Positions 52,401 through 57,830 of a DNA stretch of 64,000 bases are shown here, piece after piece. Positions within the stretch are counted from its first letter, which is position 1; each line of letters opens with the position of its first letter. The stretch is from Owenia fusiformis. Its lineage: Eukaryota; Annelida; Polychaeta; Sabellida; Oweniidae. The translations under genes and the position numbers were made by a program. Below the pieces are notes generated by a model that saw only the letters and a program-made list of their open reading frames with translations, was not told the origin of the DNA and searched no databases. The stretch spans positions 18,619,915 to 18,683,914 of the forward strand of contig CAIIXF020000001.1 in the NCBI GenBank assembly GCA_903813345.2. The letters are read 5' to 3'.

Positions 52401-54074
52401 ATTATTCAGCTGTCCAGTGTGCCATTGAAAAGCTATTATATCACAATCCACATAGCTTTCGCAGGAAGTAAATGCACAGCAATTTTGAATTAGACTACTG
52501 GATCTTGCAGCTGATCCATTGCCTCATTATCTTTTCATATAACCGTACACCCAGATGGGGGAGGTCCCTGAGCGCCTCAGAAATCTCCCCATGGAAGTCA
52601 AAGTTATTTTACAACACATATAAATGATTAATGAGGGAATATGAGTGTTTGCGTTTATTTACTTCCTTATTTCCTTCATATTTGAAGAGCTCGATCAATC
52701 ATGGACAGTACTCAAACTCAAACATAAGAGCAGTTTTGAGAATCTCATGTTACTTGTAACGGCTATCACAAAACCATATTCATAAACGTGGTCAGCAAAA
52801 GTGATATTACGTGACTTCTATTTCTTTGACTAATCAGAAAGCATCTAAAAATATTATGAGGAAATGTCAACTTCAAACTGAAATTTTCTGATGTTTTTTC
52901 GGATATATATCTTCCTAATACAAGGTATTTTGCAATGTATGTGCATTTGGAAGTATTATTTTATATCAATCAAACCATGCGATTGCTGAATTTGCAATGA
53001 AAATAATACAATATGAGAACTGATACTTTCATTTCTCGCCTTAAACTACAAGAATGATATAACAACCTGATCCGATCCGATCCAATATGAAACGCACCCC
53101 CTTTGAAAAAATTTACGGGGCTGCCTTTAGTATGCAGGCCTGTCAACTGTCCCGCAATTTGCGTATTTGTCACGCATTTGCTGAAGAATTTGAAGTCACG
53201 CCAGTTACTTTTGCGTGACAGAAAATGTCACGCAAATACGCATTTTACCTGGTAATTGTCAAGCAAAAATATTTCTGTAGAAAATTTTCTAAAAAAGATC
53301 GTCTACACAGCAAAAATACGAACGACGGGAAAAAAACGTACGCATTTCGTTCGGACTTTTCACGTGAAATACGGATATGTCACGCATTCCGTTCGAAATT
53401 TTTCGTACCTACCCCCCCCCCCCCCCCCATTGATGGATGTTTGAAACGCGAGCGTAGGGAGCGCGAAAAATTTGAGGTGTTCAAAATTTGGCAAGATGTA
53501 ATAAAATTTAAACCAAGGTGTTCAAAATTTGGATCAAGGTGTTCAAATTTGGACCAAGGTGTCCACATTTTGAGGGGAGGTGTTCAACATTTCCAAGTCA
53601 CTCATGTTATGTGTTCCCAAGTTGACAGGCCTGAGTATGTATCCAACTCTGTATATATTCAGACTAAATAGGATATAGTCTAGGGCTGCCTTGCAGAACA
53701 TTTTCATCCATATCATGCAGATTCAACGAGTAAACACCTTATTCAGAAAAAGTGCAAGGAATTTCCCACCACTTTCCTCATTTCATGCAAGTGATATTAG
53801 GCAAAGCTATGAACTTATTCCTTGATTCTATATCACCTAAAAGGAAGTGGAATTGATTTCAAACATCCAATTTCTTCAGGAAAAAAATAAAAACAAAAAT
53901 TTGAAGTCAGTTCTTCGGGTCCAATAAGGTACCTAAACAATATATAACTTGTTTTAGTTATAAGATATTCATTCAAACCCTTACCTCCAGCAGGAATATA
54001 GTCTCACTGTTTGTTGCTTCTTGCCATTTTTCGAATTCTTGTACTAAAATATTTGTGTCTTCCTTGACCGCCAT
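16285..54074 (-). CDS. BRUCE/BIRC6-like UBC-fold protein gene, 18 coding exons, 3' end not found
   Basis: Eighteen exons with GT-AG borders join in frame to 630 codons. Order: 53985-54074, 51214-51295, 50575-50704, 28425-28479, 25443-25553, 25117-25207, 24683-24783, 23790-23869, 23161-23293, 20773-20891, 19630-19720, 19055-19204, 18745-18867, 18350-18526, 17946-17993, 17177-17213, 16800-16888, 16285-16466. Residues 1-100 look RWD-like (PPGYPS near 56-61). Residues 120-145 are acidic. Residues about 226-335 form a UBC-like fold (YPFYPP 276-281, WNP 309-311) with no cysteine where an E2 has its active site. Residues 412-630 resemble the BIRC6 stretch (KGxGYG...WDV, then a helical SALVPFLE segment) that precedes its catalytic E2 domain. 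No BIR domain is visible. By inference it is a cytosolic ubiquitin-system protein, perhaps with a catalytic E2 domain encoded further 3'. The last exon ends in a donor site, so the gene continues. The gene is certain; the BRUCE-like label is a recognition without a search. Confidence 0.85.
16800..16888 (-). CDS. UBC-like gene, coding exon 17
   Basis: 89 bp, residues 540-569, reading AMQPQLVPLL, then LYQLLETIESQ. It parallels CAAMVPLLLPL in BIRC6. Acceptor atttcag, donor gtttgt. Confidence 0.88.
17177..17213 (-). CDS. UBC-like gene, coding exon 16
   Basis: A 37-bp micro-exon, residues 528-540, reading VYKVIVDIIKEV (BIRC6 has LYRALLELLRAI here). Acceptor atttcaag and donor gtaagt; phases match exons 15 and 17. 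Confidence 0.85.
17571..17776. mobile_element. TA-flanked MITE in intron 15
   Basis: Left CAGGGTGGGCCAAAAGAAAG, right CTTTTTTGGCCTAACCTG (after GG), flanked by TA. The ends resemble those of the 3,860 element (CAG...GCCAAAAA), so they may be related Tc1/mariner-type elements. Confidence 0.65.
17946..17993 (-). CDS. UBC-like gene, coding exon 15
   Basis: A 48-bp micro-exon, residues 512-527, reading QYLKADSFLEICRHTA. It has a tttttcag acceptor and gtaagt donor. It parallels the BIRC6 stretch YLRNDSVLDMARHVPLY, and that is how it was found. Confidence 0.88.
18350..18526 (-). CDS. UBC-like gene, coding exon 14
   Basis: 177 bp, residues 453-511. The C-terminal part, YNILEGSALVPFLE, parallels the BIRC6 segment ending in CLIPAMSSYL. 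Donor gtaagc. Confidence 0.92.
18745..18867 (-). CDS. UBC-like gene, coding exon 13 (BIRC6-like motif)
   Basis: 123 bp, residues 412-452. AKGVGYGHSRRPEWDV resembles the KGTGYG...WDV segment of BIRC6 upstream of its E2 domain, and a helix follows. This is the first exon of the BRUCE-like part. Confidence 0.9.
19055..19204 (-). CDS. UBC-like gene, coding exon 12
   Basis: 150 bp, residues 362-411. It starts VSEVNPRANIKYHIDVEKPP and ends in a hydrophilic, probably disordered stretch rich in H, E, D and N. Confidence 0.9.
19630..19720 (-). CDS. UBC-like gene, coding exon 11
   Basis: 91 bp, residues 331-361. It begins RLEVNSERNDPKRFP and ends HHLLRLAL before gtaagt. It finishes the UBC-like region. 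Confidence 0.9.
20773..20891 (-). CDS. UBC-like gene, coding exon 10
   Basis: 119 bp, residues 292-331. MEMLKLSYWNPAKDMKGVLS aligns by eye with the active-site loop and following helix of E2 enzymes (compare CMELL...W in UBE2Q), but no cysteine is present. This suggests a catalytically dead UEV-type fold. Confidence 0.92.
21588..22195. repeat. 22-23-bp minisatellite, about 27 copies, intron 9
   Basis: Unit AACTCAAGAATCATCAATTC + AT, with recurring variants ATGATAAATT and AATTATCATC that make a loose higher-order pattern. Confidence 0.93.
22275..22993. mobile_element. Palindromic element, 719 bp, intron 9
   Basis: Left AAAAGACCACATGCAGTATG and right CATACTGCACGTGGTCTTTT; arms of about 150 bp include TTAAAACAATATGTTTTCTT, itself palindromic. 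A partial copy of the terminus is at 57,918-57,966. Confidence 0.82.
23161..23293 (-). CDS. UBC-like gene, coding exon 9
   Basis: 133 bp, residues 247-291. It contains LEMDFAIDLYPFYPPLVKVI, the classic YPxxPP strand-loop of the UBC fold (Y276-P281). C247, made across the exon 8/9 junction, lies upstream of this motif and is not at an E2 active-site position. Confidence 0.92.
23790..23869 (-). CDS. UBC-like gene, coding exon 8
   Basis: 80 bp, residues 221-247. The DDNIYKWSVKLYNF stretch matches the first strand of UBE2Q-type UBC folds (Y-x-W-x-V-K-L). Donor gtaaga. Confidence 0.9.
24394..24474. mobile_element. Short near-perfect hairpin in intron 7
   Basis: AATAGTGTAAATGATTTCCC with TTGGGAATATCCTCTA is mirrored by TAGAGGATATTCCCT with GGGGAAATAATTGACACTATT. 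Likely the remnant of a miniature element. Confidence 0.7.
24683..24783 (-). CDS. UBC-like gene, coding exon 7
   Basis: 101 bp, residues 187-220, reading ASGHEKEQAGQIF and ending LVKIMEVEE before a gtagag donor. The acceptor is ttctag. Phase 1 in and phase 0 out match the neighbours. The segment leads into the UBC fold like the N-terminal helix of an E2. Confidence 0.88.
25117..25207 (-). CDS. UBC-like gene, coding exon 6
   Basis: 91 bp, residues 157-187. It begins KRWAQKEAEVREEMKRAK, a charged helix continuing from exon 5, and ends SDYGAIQ before gtaatg. Confidence 0.9.
25443..25553 (-). CDS. UBC-like gene, coding exon 5 (acidic linker)
   Basis: 111 bp, residues 120-156. A strongly acidic low-complexity stretch (DDDDDEDDNEE) is followed by a basic/helical tail ending QVARKK. 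It probably forms a flexible linker between the RWD-like and UBC-like domains. Confidence 0.9.
25640..26280. repeat. Diverged tandem repeat, unit about 150 bp, four copies
   Basis: Repeating blocks AAATGGCAGCCATTTTGAAA ... CAGCATATAAAATTTGAACT ... TTGAGTTATCAA in intron 4. Diverged, with partial last unit. Confidence 0.75.
26727..27513. repeat. 39-40-bp minisatellite, about 20 copies, intron 4
   Basis: Unit GGACATGAGGTGTCAATTTC then AGTATGTTTCCCCAAATT. Two variants (AGTATGTTTCC and AGTTTGTTTTCC) alternate in the first half, giving a higher-order period of about 79 bp. Since 39 is divisible by three, frames stay open on both strands; this is not a gene. Confidence 0.93.
27515..28033. mobile_element. 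Element inserted in the 39-bp minisatellite
   Basis: Ends TTTTGCGATCA and its mirror TGATCGCAAA. It has a TGACGTCA near each end and a central GCGCCCCCCG / CGGGGGGCGC hairpin. One more minisatellite unit follows at 28,034-28,077, so it interrupts the array. Confidence 0.7.
28034..28077. repeat. Detached unit of the 39-bp minisatellite
   Basis: AATTAGGACATGAGGTGTCA and the rest of the unit, separated from the main array by the inserted element. Confidence 0.85.
28425..28479 (-). CDS. UBC-like gene, coding exon 4
   Basis: 55-bp exon, residues 101-119, reading KASSLYINDSHQNNTGQSE. The acceptor is tttttcag and the donor gtaatt. Phase fits both neighbours exactly, which supports such a small exon on the far side of a 22-kb intron. 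Confidence 0.85.
28480..30897. other. Start of intron-3 region next to exon 4
   Basis: AT-rich intronic sequence with one recognisable miniature element (29,507-29,797). No further exon found. Confidence 0.4.
29507..29797. mobile_element. Miniature inverted-repeat element
   Basis: AAGGAGGATTGGCTCC at the left and GGAGCCAATCCTCCTT (after CTGG) at the right; inner ATCGATATTTTAG and CAAGTATCGAGC also pair loosely. 291 bp. Confidence 0.7.
30898..32150. repeat. Minisatellite, unit about 60-66 bp, intron 3
   Basis: About 20 diverged units of the type CCCTATCTAGCAAAATCTCC, then TCTAGTCACTACCCTTGGCC and TGGTCAAGCAAA. The right end becomes homogeneous (three near-identical 59-bp units at 31,980-32,150), which suggests recent local expansion. 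Confidence 0.9.
33145..33420. mobile_element. hAT-like element end, copy-1 unit
   Basis: A poly-C tract followed by CTTCTGGATCCGCCAGTG, the type of terminus (CACTGGCGGATCC reversed) seen in many hAT-like elements. The left end is not identified. Its duplicate is at about 39,650-39,940. Confidence 0.45.
33862..34223. mobile_element. TACCCT-ended Mutator-like MITE, long form, copy-1 unit
   Basis: Starts TACCCTGCATGCAGAGTCTA and ends CAAAGGATA, flanked on both sides by the exact 9 bp GTGAGCTCT. Internal poly-C tract; near the end is GAAGCTCTCTTTTAAGAAGC, the core shared with short forms. No open frame of note. The Mutator assignment is from the 9-bp duplication only. Confidence 0.85.
35720..36747. 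mobile_element. Block with four 162-bp tandem repeats, present only in copy 1
   Basis: Four units (about 35,975-36,620) containing TTTAGGACGGAAAATCCAAA and GGTTTGGCTGGAAACCTGTA, then a GCCC-rich tract (36,625-36,665), then the hairpin TCGTACCTTTATTAGGTACG. ACAATATCGTACCT stands at both ends of the repeat part. This resembles the plan of tandem-repeat-bearing, perhaps Helitron-related, non-autonomous elements. The family is uncertain. Confidence 0.6.
37478..37825. mobile_element. TACCCT-ended MITE, second long form, copy-1 unit
   Basis: Starts TACCCTCAAGCAGAGTCTAG, ends GCGAAGGGTA. Flanks TACCCTGAT and CATCCTGAT match at 7 of 9 positions, which suggests an older insertion than the 33,862 copy. 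Confidence 0.8.
38409..38553. mobile_element. Truncated copy of the hAT-like miniature element
   Basis: Same sequence as 44,291 onward, but it stops at GTGAATCTA and passes directly into minisatellite sequence (TCCTTGGCCTAGTCAAGC). The truncation is the duplication junction. Confidence 0.75.
39650..39940. mobile_element. hAT-like element end, copy-2 unit
   Basis: Duplicate of 33,145-33,420, again ending CTTCTGGATCCGCCAGTG after a poly-C run. The open frames across it are chance. Confidence 0.45.
40358..40714. mobile_element. TACCCT-ended MITE, long form, copy-2 unit
   Basis: Duplicate of the 33,862 insertion carried along by the segmental duplication. Flanks GTGTGCTCT and GTGAGCTTT are diverged versions of the same 9-bp duplication. 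Confidence 0.85.
40836..41152. mobile_element. MITE carrying minisatellite units
   Basis: Ends TGCTCACCATAAATAAATGA and its mirror TCATTTATTTATGGTGAGCA. Inside are three units of GACCAGGCCAAGGGTAGTGA type, the reverse complement of the 30,898-32,150 minisatellite unit. It is absent from duplication copy 1. Confidence 0.85.
41747..41825. mobile_element. TACCCT-ended MITE, 79-bp short form, recent insertion
   Basis: Starts TACCCTTTGCATTCGTTTGA and ends TGCACGCAGGGTA; flanked on both sides by CATTGTGTC (9 bp). The corresponding site in duplication copy 1 (about 34,944-34,954) is empty with a single target copy, so it inserted after the duplication or was precisely lost. Confidence 0.9.
43340..43695. 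mobile_element. TACCCT-ended MITE, second long form, copy-2 unit
   Basis: Duplicate of the 37,478 insertion. Starts TACCCTCAAGCAG, ends GCAAAGGGTA, flanks CACCCCGAT and CATCCTGAT. Confidence 0.8.
44291..44495. mobile_element. hAT-like miniature element, intact copy
   Basis: Begins CAGGCCCATAGCC and ends GGCTATGGGCTTG, with GGAGT on both sides. A second, incomplete copy begins at 38,409 and stops at the tandem-duplication junction near 38,553. Confidence 0.65.
44988..45290. mobile_element. Miniature element, TTTATCCCATAGTT ends, TA duplication
   Basis: TTTATCCCATAGTT at the left and AACTATGGGATAAA at the right, each next to TA. 303 bp, no coding capacity. Confidence 0.65.
45375..45518. mobile_element. 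Hairpin element
   Basis: AACAAATATTTCACTCTATT with TGAATACCTGTA is mirrored by TACAGGTATTCACC with AATAGAGTGAAATATTTGTT; the centre also pairs (CTTTCACAAG/CTTGTGAAAG). Outer CCAGATATTG / AATATCGCCAGA extends the pairing. Confidence 0.75.
46303..47178. mobile_element. Mariner-type foldback element with TA duplication
   Basis: Starts CACTCCCCTCCATAAGTTTG and ends with its mirror CAAACTTATGGAGGGGAGTG, each flanked by TA, as in Tc1/mariner insertions. Arms of about 250 bp include AATTACAATAGGTCGAAAAT / ATTTTCGACCTATTGTAATT. 876 bp; no transposase frame. Confidence 0.85.
48337..49350. repeat. Minisatellite, unit about 47-60 bp, about 20 copies, in intron 3
   Basis: Repeated core TATTACCAAGTCAAGATGGG, then CACTAAGTTACACCTGCATC, with unit-length variants (extra ACATAAACC or TTATTACACC). 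Open frames along it on the plus strand are a by-product of the repeat. Confidence 0.9.
49360..50574. other. Intron 3 sequence without recognisable feature
   Basis: AT-rich sequence next to exon 3. I see no exon, tandem array or inverted repeat here. Confidence 0.4.
50575..50704 (-). CDS. UBC-like gene, coding exon 3
   Basis: 130 bp, residues 58-100. It begins GYPSHDEHFYIEV and ends LLLQDVLN. It completes the RWD-like module and is followed by a 22.1-kb intron, the largest in the gene, which hosts the tandem segmental duplication. Confidence 0.9.
51214..51295 (-). CDS. UBC-like gene, coding exon 2
   Basis: 82 bp, residues 31-57 plus one base. It reads SSVQDDGGGLLHMLLG, then EFKLLCPP, before a gtaata donor; the acceptor is tttcag. 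The LCPPG-YPS junction with exon 3 resembles the PPxYP signature of RWD and UBC folds. Confidence 0.9.
52054..52415. mobile_element. Palindromic element in intron 1 of the UBC-like gene
   Basis: Termini GGACAGCTGAATAATAGTGA and TCACTATTATTCAGCTGTCC. Arms of about 150 bp are nearly complementary, including GTGTCCTACATCAGTATCAT. No obvious target duplication. Confidence 0.78.
53135..53633. mobile_element. hAT-like non-autonomous element with 6-bp flanking repeat
   Basis: Begins CAGGCCTGTCAACT and ends AGTTGACAGGCCTG, flanked on both sides by AGTATG. Inside are a poly-C tract near 53,411 and short repeats of the type AAGGTGTTCAAAATTTGGA. The open frame of 148 codons across it is not convincing as a gene. 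Confidence 0.75.
53985..54074 (-). CDS. UBC-like gene, coding exon 1 (start codon)
   Basis: Encodes residues 1-30, beginning MAVKEDTNILVQEFEKWQEA and ending FLLE before a gtaagg donor. The start ATG sits in AAACATGGCGG, which is both a good translation context and a YY1-type motif often found at metazoan transcription starts. The reading frame continues cleanly into exon 2 (phase 0). It forms the start of the RWD-like domain. Confidence 0.88.
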
Positions 54075-54200
54075 GTTTTTATTCTAAACTTTTCTCACCT
54101 CCGAAATTAAAGAGCTATTTGCTTTCACTTTCGATTTAGGATTAAAACTAATCTTTCGCAGTATATTGAAATATAACTACCTTTCAGGACCAAGGTATTA
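54075..54200 (-). promoter_or_regulatory. Immediate upstream region of the UBC-like gene
   Basis: Directly upstream of the ATG. The ATG itself lies in a YY1-like AACATGGCGG. About 50 bp upstream on the minus strand is TCGAAAGTGAAAGC (54,121-54,134), which fits an interferon-response/IRF-type GAAANNGAAA pattern. No TATA box is evident. Regulation is inference only. Confidence 0.35.
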
Positions 54201-54923
54201 TATATCATTATCATCATACCCACGTTGATTAAATCAGATGTACCATCACGTTATGAATAGCAGCCAAGAGAAGAATCTAAGCTTACATGTTATGTATTGG
54301 CAATTTAAACTTTATCCAGATTAATAGATGTCATTACTGACAATAGGTTAAATGATCAGAAGCCCTCACTGAATTGCTTCATTATGAATTATTAAATCTG
54401 ATCATCACACAGGTATTTTATAAGTGTGTGTCAGGTATTGTTAACCTTCAGTTTTCAGGGAGGAAGGATCAAAAAATTGTTTATATCCATGTCAATGAAA
54501 AGACATTCTAATACTATAATAACATCTTTAATACTGTTGTAAACTCTCCATTGAAAGCCCATGTGTAAACCCTGGGTATAAACTAGCAATATGTTCTGAT
54601 ACATTTTGTGTTCTGGTATCATCAGAGGGGAGGGGCACATATCATGTGTGTTGGTTATCATGTATTTAGTGGCCTTATGTTTAATAAACACAAAGCTAGG
54701 CCAGGTGTGTCCGATTCCAGCCAATCCAAACACAATATTTTATTTAACTGCACTGCATTATATAACCAATCACTCCATCCAAGGTCACTGATTATATGGT
54801 TGTCAAGGTGACAGCTTGACTCTACAGATTATTAATGCTTTGCCAATTTGACCCTTGCAAAAAGTTTCTTTGAAAATATGTTCGTTTAGTGATTTGGTAT
54901 CTTATTTTGCAATATGTGAAAAG

Positions 54924-55064
54924 AATTTAAGCCCATGGCTTGATGTATTATGGAATGACCATTCCTTTCAGAAGCTGTTGCCTAAAATTAACACTAGATG
55001 CTGCAAATCTCATGCAAATTTTGGAATGGTCATTCTACATTGCACTGAGTCCAGGGCTTAAATC
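54924..55064. mobile_element. Miniature inverted-repeat element
   Basis: Arms: GAATTTAAGCCC with GGAATGACCATTCC on the left mirror GGAATGGTCATTC and GGGCTTAAATC on the right, 141 bp in all. No clear target duplication. Confidence 0.6.
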
Positions 55065-56962
55065 TTTAAACATTACATAGGGTTACACTGTCACTGTCAT
55101 TAGCTGTACCAAAGACAAAACAATGAATTAAAACAAAACAAATGAATTCTCTTAATTATTTTTATTTGATTATACGTATCAATAGGATAATACATATTGG
55201 TAATATACTGGCAAATAGGATACATTTATTTAAAAAATCAGTCACTGATACAGTATAAGAATGCCTCTTATATTTGGCTGATTACTTGCAAGGCACATAA
55301 ACTTATTATAAACTTACTTATATACTTCAGATAATGATCGCTCCAAGATATCTTAACTACTTATAAATATAATATGTGCACAAAAGTATATGTACTATCA
55401 CATCAAGCCCCCCTCCCCATACATACTAACATGCAGTCTTAATCTCTTTTTGCCTCCTTAAAACTGAAGGTTGTAACCTTTGATTCAATGACTTGATACA
55501 ATCGTACATGAACAAATAACTAAAATATCTAAAATACATAATTATGCTGTATCAAAATATAATATCAAAACAATTTTGATTTTAATGATTTGTACATATT
55601 GCACCAGGTTATTGTGATTGGCTTATTAGAACTCATAACTAACTGTACATGATACATTTGATTCAGACTATTGTACTGTATATGAATTAGCAAAATATTA
55701 TATGTATCAATCATCAAATATGTATTTTATAGAATATATGTGGGTGCTTTTTAATAAGAGACTAGACTAATAAGAGGGATATATACATATTCTTTCCAAA
55801 TTCACCCGTGATAGAAAATCGTAAAAGTTCAGCGAACAAAATTCCTGTAATCTCTATGAATAATTTATACATTATACATTATACCTTTATCACTAATGGT
55901 ACAACATATATAGCCTAGCTTCAAATGACCCTGTTGATAATAGAGTTGGGATGTGTAACCAGCTATGAGGCAATGAGGCAAATGCCTCACTGACATTTTA
56001 GGCTTTGTCTCACCTATTTACATTTGCCTCTACACTGGCTACAACCCTGAAAGAGGTAGAGGTATCATCCTGTCCAGGAAAGGTTGAAAATCATGATATG
56101 CCTCATCAAGTAATGATAACCAAAAGTGGTTCTTTTTCTAACATGCTATAATCCTCCTGTTTAATACAAAATATTGGTGGTAAAACACACATTCAGCTCA
56201 CAATTACTTATACATGTACAATGTAATTAGTATAATATTTAATGACTCTTTTTTAAGAGTGAGAATAATCATTTGTTTAACATTAAAATTACTGCTAGAA
56301 TAACAACTGAGTACATTTGAGACAATTATAGTAGTAACACAAGAGCAATGTTTCATTAGTTGCGTAGTGATCACATATGTGACATGCAACATTGATAAAC
56401 TTTGACATAGAACTTCTTTTCTGAAATTATCAAATCTCAAGAAAAACCTTCCATTTGGAAAATGAAATTCTTCAAAATAGAAAAGTAGTAAAATTCAATT
56501 TGGTACTTGCCATGCTGCTAACTCAGAAGAAGTGAGTAGCTCCCATATTCTTTCATATTCTATCATATTCGGGGATTACCCATTATTCCCCATTTTTAAC
56601 CTTTTGATATTTTTTAGAAAAGAAAGCCTGTACCAAAGTCTATCAACCGTTCAAGTTACAGATCTACAGTACAAATGAAAACGGTACATGGTTGTCCTTT
56701 TAAAGTGGGCAACACCTCTTAGATATGTTCTGTACATTTTCATGGGAGACAGACCCAGAAACACCTCAATAACTGACATAGAAGCACCACAGTCTTTTAT
56801 AAGAGTAATTGATAACTCACTGAAGTACTATTGTACACACAAATGTAGTACAGACTCTCATTTACTAAGATTGGGACTTAAGTATAGTTTATATGGTGAA
56901 ACTGAAAGACAATTCGGCTAAATAGATTAAGACAAAATGTTGAAAATGTGACTGCAAATAAA

Positions 56963-57191
56963 TGAGCCTCAACACAGGAAAACTGGTCTTTTCACAAAAA
57001 ATGTGCCCAAGATTAAGAAGAAAACATGCGAAATTCAAATCCATCTTTTTGGTCTATATTTGCAAGGAAAAAATGGTGAAGACATAAGCCATGGCTCATT
57101 TGAAAGGACTTTTTGTGCTTTTTAAGATAAACAAAAAAACAAAATATTGAAAAATTCTGTGATAAGACTAGTTTTCCTATGTTGAGGCTCA
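56963..57191. mobile_element. Miniature inverted-repeat element
   Basis: Termini TGAGCCTCAACACAGGAAAA and its mirror TTTTCCTATGTTGAGGCTCA enclose about 190 bp. The arms of about 28 bp (with few mismatches) extend to ACTGGTCTT / AAGACTAGT. Confidence 0.65.
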
Positions 57192-57430
57192 AATACGTTT
57201 ACCTTACCCACTCATCAACTATCACAGTAGTGGTTTTGTATACAAGTTTACAACACAAAGGTTTATATTATATATCTTACAGTGTACAAAAAAGTGTTAT
57301 ACCGGTATATGTAATTCAAGAAAATGTAGTGTAAGATAGTTTTTGTTCCAATTTCCCAATCAAATGAGACAATCATGTCACTTACATGTAGTATCGTTTT
57401 TTACGTTTAAAGAGTTTCATTGGAAGATTA

Positions 57431-57490
57431 ATTTTAAGCACAATAAATATATCAAAATTATTTTTAAGCACAATAAATATATCAAAATTA
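57431..57490. repeat. Tandem duplication of about 32 bp
   Basis: The string TTTTAAGCACAATAAATATA followed by TCAAAATTA occurs twice in a row. A simple local duplication downstream of the SSUH2-like stop codon. Confidence 0.8.
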
Positions 57491-57683
57491 TGACTTTTAC
57501 TGTCTATTCAAATGATCTTCCAAGTTTTAACCACAAGATCAAAACTTGCACCTACAACTCCTTTGATCTTTTTCTATGCAATCCAGCTGGACCTAGTTCT
57601 CTTGAATATATCTTAGTTCTAATCGAATATTCTTATCATATCACATTATGACATTTTCCTTACAATATATTCTCCTGATCTCC

Positions 57684-57830
57684 TCACAATATATTACATC
57701 CCCAGCAGCAGGTCTGAGGATAGTCCGGACAATACACTTGGTGTTCGTTACCATAGACCCAGTAACGTTTAGAATCACCCTTCCATGTATAGGCACACTC
57801 TGACACAGGCACAGCTCTAAGAGTTTGACG
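57684..57830 (-). CDS. SSUH2: SSUH2-like exon 10 (stop codon)
   Basis: 147 bp ending in TGA. It reads [18 protein letters not shown], then [16 protein letters not shown] and [10 protein letters not shown] before the stop. This tail is diagnostic of SSUH2 family members. Confidence 0.95.
   Translation of the reverse strand, partial: RQTLRAVPVSECAYTWKGDSKRYWVYGNEHQVYCPDYPQTCCWGCNIL

Larger units (their letters stand above)
54201..57683. other. Intergenic region between the two genes
   Basis: About 3.5 kb between the SSUH2-like stop and the UBC-like start, both minus strand. It contains two miniature inverted-repeat elements (54,924-55,064 and 56,963-57,191) and a short direct duplication near 57,431-57,490. 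No exon-like reading frame stands out. Confidence 0.5.

Noticed and set aside
53225-53671. 148-codon plus-strand frame
   Set aside because: Runs through a non-autonomous element and its poly-C tract; low-complexity and no recognisable domain.
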